This document shows positions 7,282 to 9,131 of a stretch of DNA of 9,131 bases, one piece after another (position 1 is the stretch's first letter; the number at the start of each line of letters is the position of its first letter). Position numbers and translations under genes: made by a program. Source of the stretch: Thermoplasmatota archaeon (GTDB taxonomy: Bacteria > Pseudomonadota > Gammaproteobacteria > Burkholderiales > Thiobacillaceae); assembly GCA_023475455.1 (NCBI GenBank), contig JAMCVR010000062.1:1-9131 (forward strand), written 5' to 3'. Under the pieces are notes generated by a model. That model searched no databases, was not told where the DNA came from, and was given only the letters and a program-made list of their open reading frames with translations.

Positions 7282-9131
7282 ATGGCACTGGCGCACGTAT
7301 TGGGGGTTCCGCGCATCGGACCGAACCGCGAACTGAAATTCGCCCAGGAGGCGTTCTGGCGCGGCGACATCGACGAAGCCGCGTTGCGCGCGGTGGCGAG
7401 CGGCATCCGCCAGGCCAACTGGCAGCGCCAGCACGAAGCCGGGCTGACCTTCGTCACCGTGGGCGACTTCGCGTTCTACGACCAGATGCTGAACCACGTC
7501 GCGCTGCTCGGATGCGCCCCCGCGCGTTTCGGTTTCGGCGAGACAATCGGCCTGCCGGAATACTTCCAGCTCGCGCGCGGCAATGACGCCTGCCACGCGA
7601 TGGAAATGACCAAGTGGTTCGACACCAACTACCACTACCTTGTCCCCGAACTCAAACCCGACACCCCATTCAAGCTGGGCGCGGAGTGGTTGTTCGACGA
7701 GGTGGCCGAAGCGCAAACCGCAGGCTTTCATCCCAAGCCGGTGCTGATCGGCCCGCTCACGTTTCTGCATCTGGCGAAGGAAAAAACGGCGGGCTTCAAT
7801 CGCCTCGACCTGCTCGACCGCCTGCTGCCGGTCTACGCGCAGATTCTGGCGCGGCTGAAGGCGCAGGGCGTGGAATGGGTGCAGATCGACGAGCCGGTTC
7901 TGGCGCTGGATTTGCCCGCCGACTGGCGCGTCGCCCTGGAGCGCGCCTATCACAGCCTGAATGGCGCGGGCGTGAAGCTGCTGCTCGCCAGCTACTTCGG
8001 CCCGCTGCGCGAAAACCTGCTGGTGGCGCTGAAGCTGCCGGTGGCCGGCGTGCACGTCGACTGCGTGCGCGGCGGCGACGAGCTGGCGCAGGTGATCGAC
8101 TGGCTGCCCGCGACCAAAATCCTCTCGGCTGGCGTGATCGACGGCCGCAACATCTGGAAGACCGATCTGGCCGCCGTGCTCGACCGCTTCGAAGGCCTGC
8201 ACCAGCGCCTGGGCGACCGCCTGTGGCTCGCGCCCTCGTGCTCACTGCTGCATGTGCCGGTGAGCCTCGCGAACGAAACCCGGCTCGACACGGAAATCAA
8301 AAGCTGGCTGGCGTATGCCGAGGAAAAAATTGCCGCGCTCGCCACGCTCGCGCGCGCGCTGAATTCGGGGCGCCGGGCGGTGAGCGCGGAACTGGCCGAT
8401 CACGCCGCCGCGCTGGCCTCGCGCCGCAGGTCCACGCGGGTACACGATGCGGCGGTTTCCGCGCGGCTGGCTGCGCCTGCTGCCGGTCTACGCGCAGATT
8501 CTGGCGCGGCTGAAGGCGCAGGGCGTGGAATGGGTGCAGATCGACGAGCCGGTTCTGGCGCTGGATTTGCCCGCCGACTGGCGCGTCGCCCTGGAGCGCG
8601 CCTATCACAGCCTGAATGGCGCGGGCGTGAAGCTGCTGCTCGCCAGCTACTTCGGCCCGCTGCGCGAAAACCTGCTGGTGGCGCTGAAGCTGCCGGTGGC
8701 CGGCGTGCACGTCGACTGCGTGCGCGGCGGCGACGAGCTGGCGCAGGTGATCGACTGGCTGCCCGCGACCAAAATCCTCTCGGCTGGCGTGATCGACGGC
8801 CGCAACATCTGGAAGACCGATCTGGCCGCCGTGCTCGACCGCTTCGAAGGCCTGCACCAGCGCCTGGGCGACCGCCTGTGGCTCGCGCCCTCGTGCTCAC
8901 TGCTGCATGTGCCGGTGAGCCTCGCGAACGAAACCCGGCTCGACACGGAAATCAAAAGCTGGCTGGCGTATGCCGAGGAAAAAATTGCCGCGCTCGCCAC
9001 GCTCGCGCGCGCGCTGAATTCGGGGCGCCGGGCGGTGAGCGCGGAACTGGCCGATCACGCCGCCGCGCTGGCCTCGCGCCGCAGGTCCACGCGGGTACAC
9101 GATGCGGCGGTTTCCGCGCGGCTGGCTGCGC
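7282..9131 (+). CDS. metE: MetE, cobalamin-independent methionine synthase, N-terminal part, frameshifted by a duplication
   Basis: MetE transfers the methyl group of methyltetrahydrofolate polyglutamate to homocysteine. From the ATG at 7282 the protein starts MALAHVLGVPRIGPNRELKFAQ, whose RELK lies in the folate-binding region. It continues with EMTKWFDTNYHYLVPE (108-123), EWVQIDEPVLALDLP (198-212) and CSLLHVP. The native sequence is readable for about 398 residues, to RRRSTRVHDAAVSARLAA, roughly the first half of a family near 750 residues. The zinc-binding C-terminal half is outside the window. At 8477 a tandem copy of codons 180-398 is joined with a period of 655 bp (3x218+1), so the frame is lost. 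From there the metE frame reads foreign residues with no stop before the edge. As written, the product would lack the catalytic half. metR is adjacent and divergent. Confidence 0.93.
   Translation, partial: MALAHVLGVPRIGPNRELKFAQEAFWRGDIDEAALRAVASGIRQANWQRQHEAGLTFVTVGDFAFYDQMLNHVALLGCAPARFGFGETIGLPEYFQLARGNDACHAMEMTKWFDTNYHYLVPELKPDTPFKLGAEWLFDEVAEAQTAGFHPKPVLIGPLTFLHLAKEKTAGFNRLDLLDRLLPVYAQILARLKAQGVEWVQIDEPVLALDLPADWRVALERAYHSLNGAGVKLLLASYFGPLRENLLVALKLPVAGVHVDCVRGGDELAQVIDWLPATKILSAGVIDGRNIWKTDLAAVLDRFEGLHQRLGDRLWLAPSCSLLHVPVSLANETRLDTEIKSWLAYAEEKIAALATLARALNSGRRAVSAELADHAAALASRRRSTRVHDAAVSARLAAPAAGLRADSGAAEGAGRGMGADRRAGSGAGFARRLARRPGARLSQPEWRGREAAARQLLRPAARKPAGGAEAAGGRRARRLRARRRRAGAGDRLAARDQNPLGWRDRRPQHLEDRSGRRARPLRRPAPAPGRPPVARALVLTAACAGEPRERNPARHGNQKLAGVCRGKNCRARHARARAEFGAPGGERGTGRSRRRAGLAPQVHAGTRCGGFRAAGC
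7819..8476. repeat. metE tandem duplication, copy 1
   Basis: 658 bp repeated at 8474-9131 with a period of 655 bp; the junction overlap is CGC. No mismatch was seen between copies. The period is not a multiple of three. Confidence 0.95.
8474..9131. repeat. metE tandem duplication, copy 2 (ends at the window edge)
   Basis: Second copy of the metE repeat. Its last base matches the last base of copy 1 (8476), so the window stops exactly where the copies would begin to differ. Whether normal metE sequence follows cannot be seen. Confidence 0.95.

Noticed and set aside
5871..7457. Long minus-strand open frame across metR and DUF202 (528 aa)
   Set aside because: It overlaps metR in another frame and DUF202 antisense; Arg/Ala/Gly-rich low-complexity translation with no family match.

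Overview
The window is GC-rich proteobacterial DNA. The KatG, OxyR, MetR, MetE, DUF202 (YidH-like) and ZIP proteins together fit a betaproteobacterium, but the genus cannot be fixed from sequence alone. There are no RNA genes, CRISPR arrays or recognisable transposons.

Layout. On the minus strand at the left lie the start of a ZIP-type metal transporter (1-251), a short ORF with a strong ribosome binding site (275-379), a GNAT acetyltransferase (490-1008) and a 29-aa ORF (1035-1124). A control region (about 1173-1285) and a strong bidirectional terminator (1364-1417) follow. Next is katG (minus, 1531-4850), divergent from oxyR (plus, 4969-5874). oxyR is followed 2 nt later by a DUF202 membrane protein (5877-6242). 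metR (minus, 6266-7201) converges on that gene and is divergent from metE (plus, from 7282, running off the end). The centre is thus a peroxide-defence locus (KatG plus its usual regulator OxyR), and the right side is a methionine locus (MetR activator plus cobalamin-independent methionine synthase).

The most striking feature is three head-to-tail duplications that appear identical by eye, each about 0.57-0.66 kb and joined at 2-5 bp of shared sequence. Two are in katG: a 566-bp unit that breaks the frame and a 582-bp unit that keeps it. One is in metE: a 655-bp unit that breaks the frame. Removing both katG units gives an ordinary 723-residue catalase-peroxidase with all catalytic residues. 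The metE repeat ends exactly at the last base of the window. This looks either like an assembly artefact or like very recent duplication; the sequence alone cannot decide.

A second, biologically more interesting signal is a diverged copy of the whole katG-oxyR intergenic region. It is 113 bp, ungapped, about 81% identical with a 34-bp identical core, and lies on the far side of katG in the same orientation, upstream of the small-ORF/GNAT unit. Both copies carry a Fur-box-like inverted repeat, an overlapping promoter-like pair and a hairpin with a compensatory base-pair change. This suggests that katG and the small-ORF/GNAT unit share one regulatory input.
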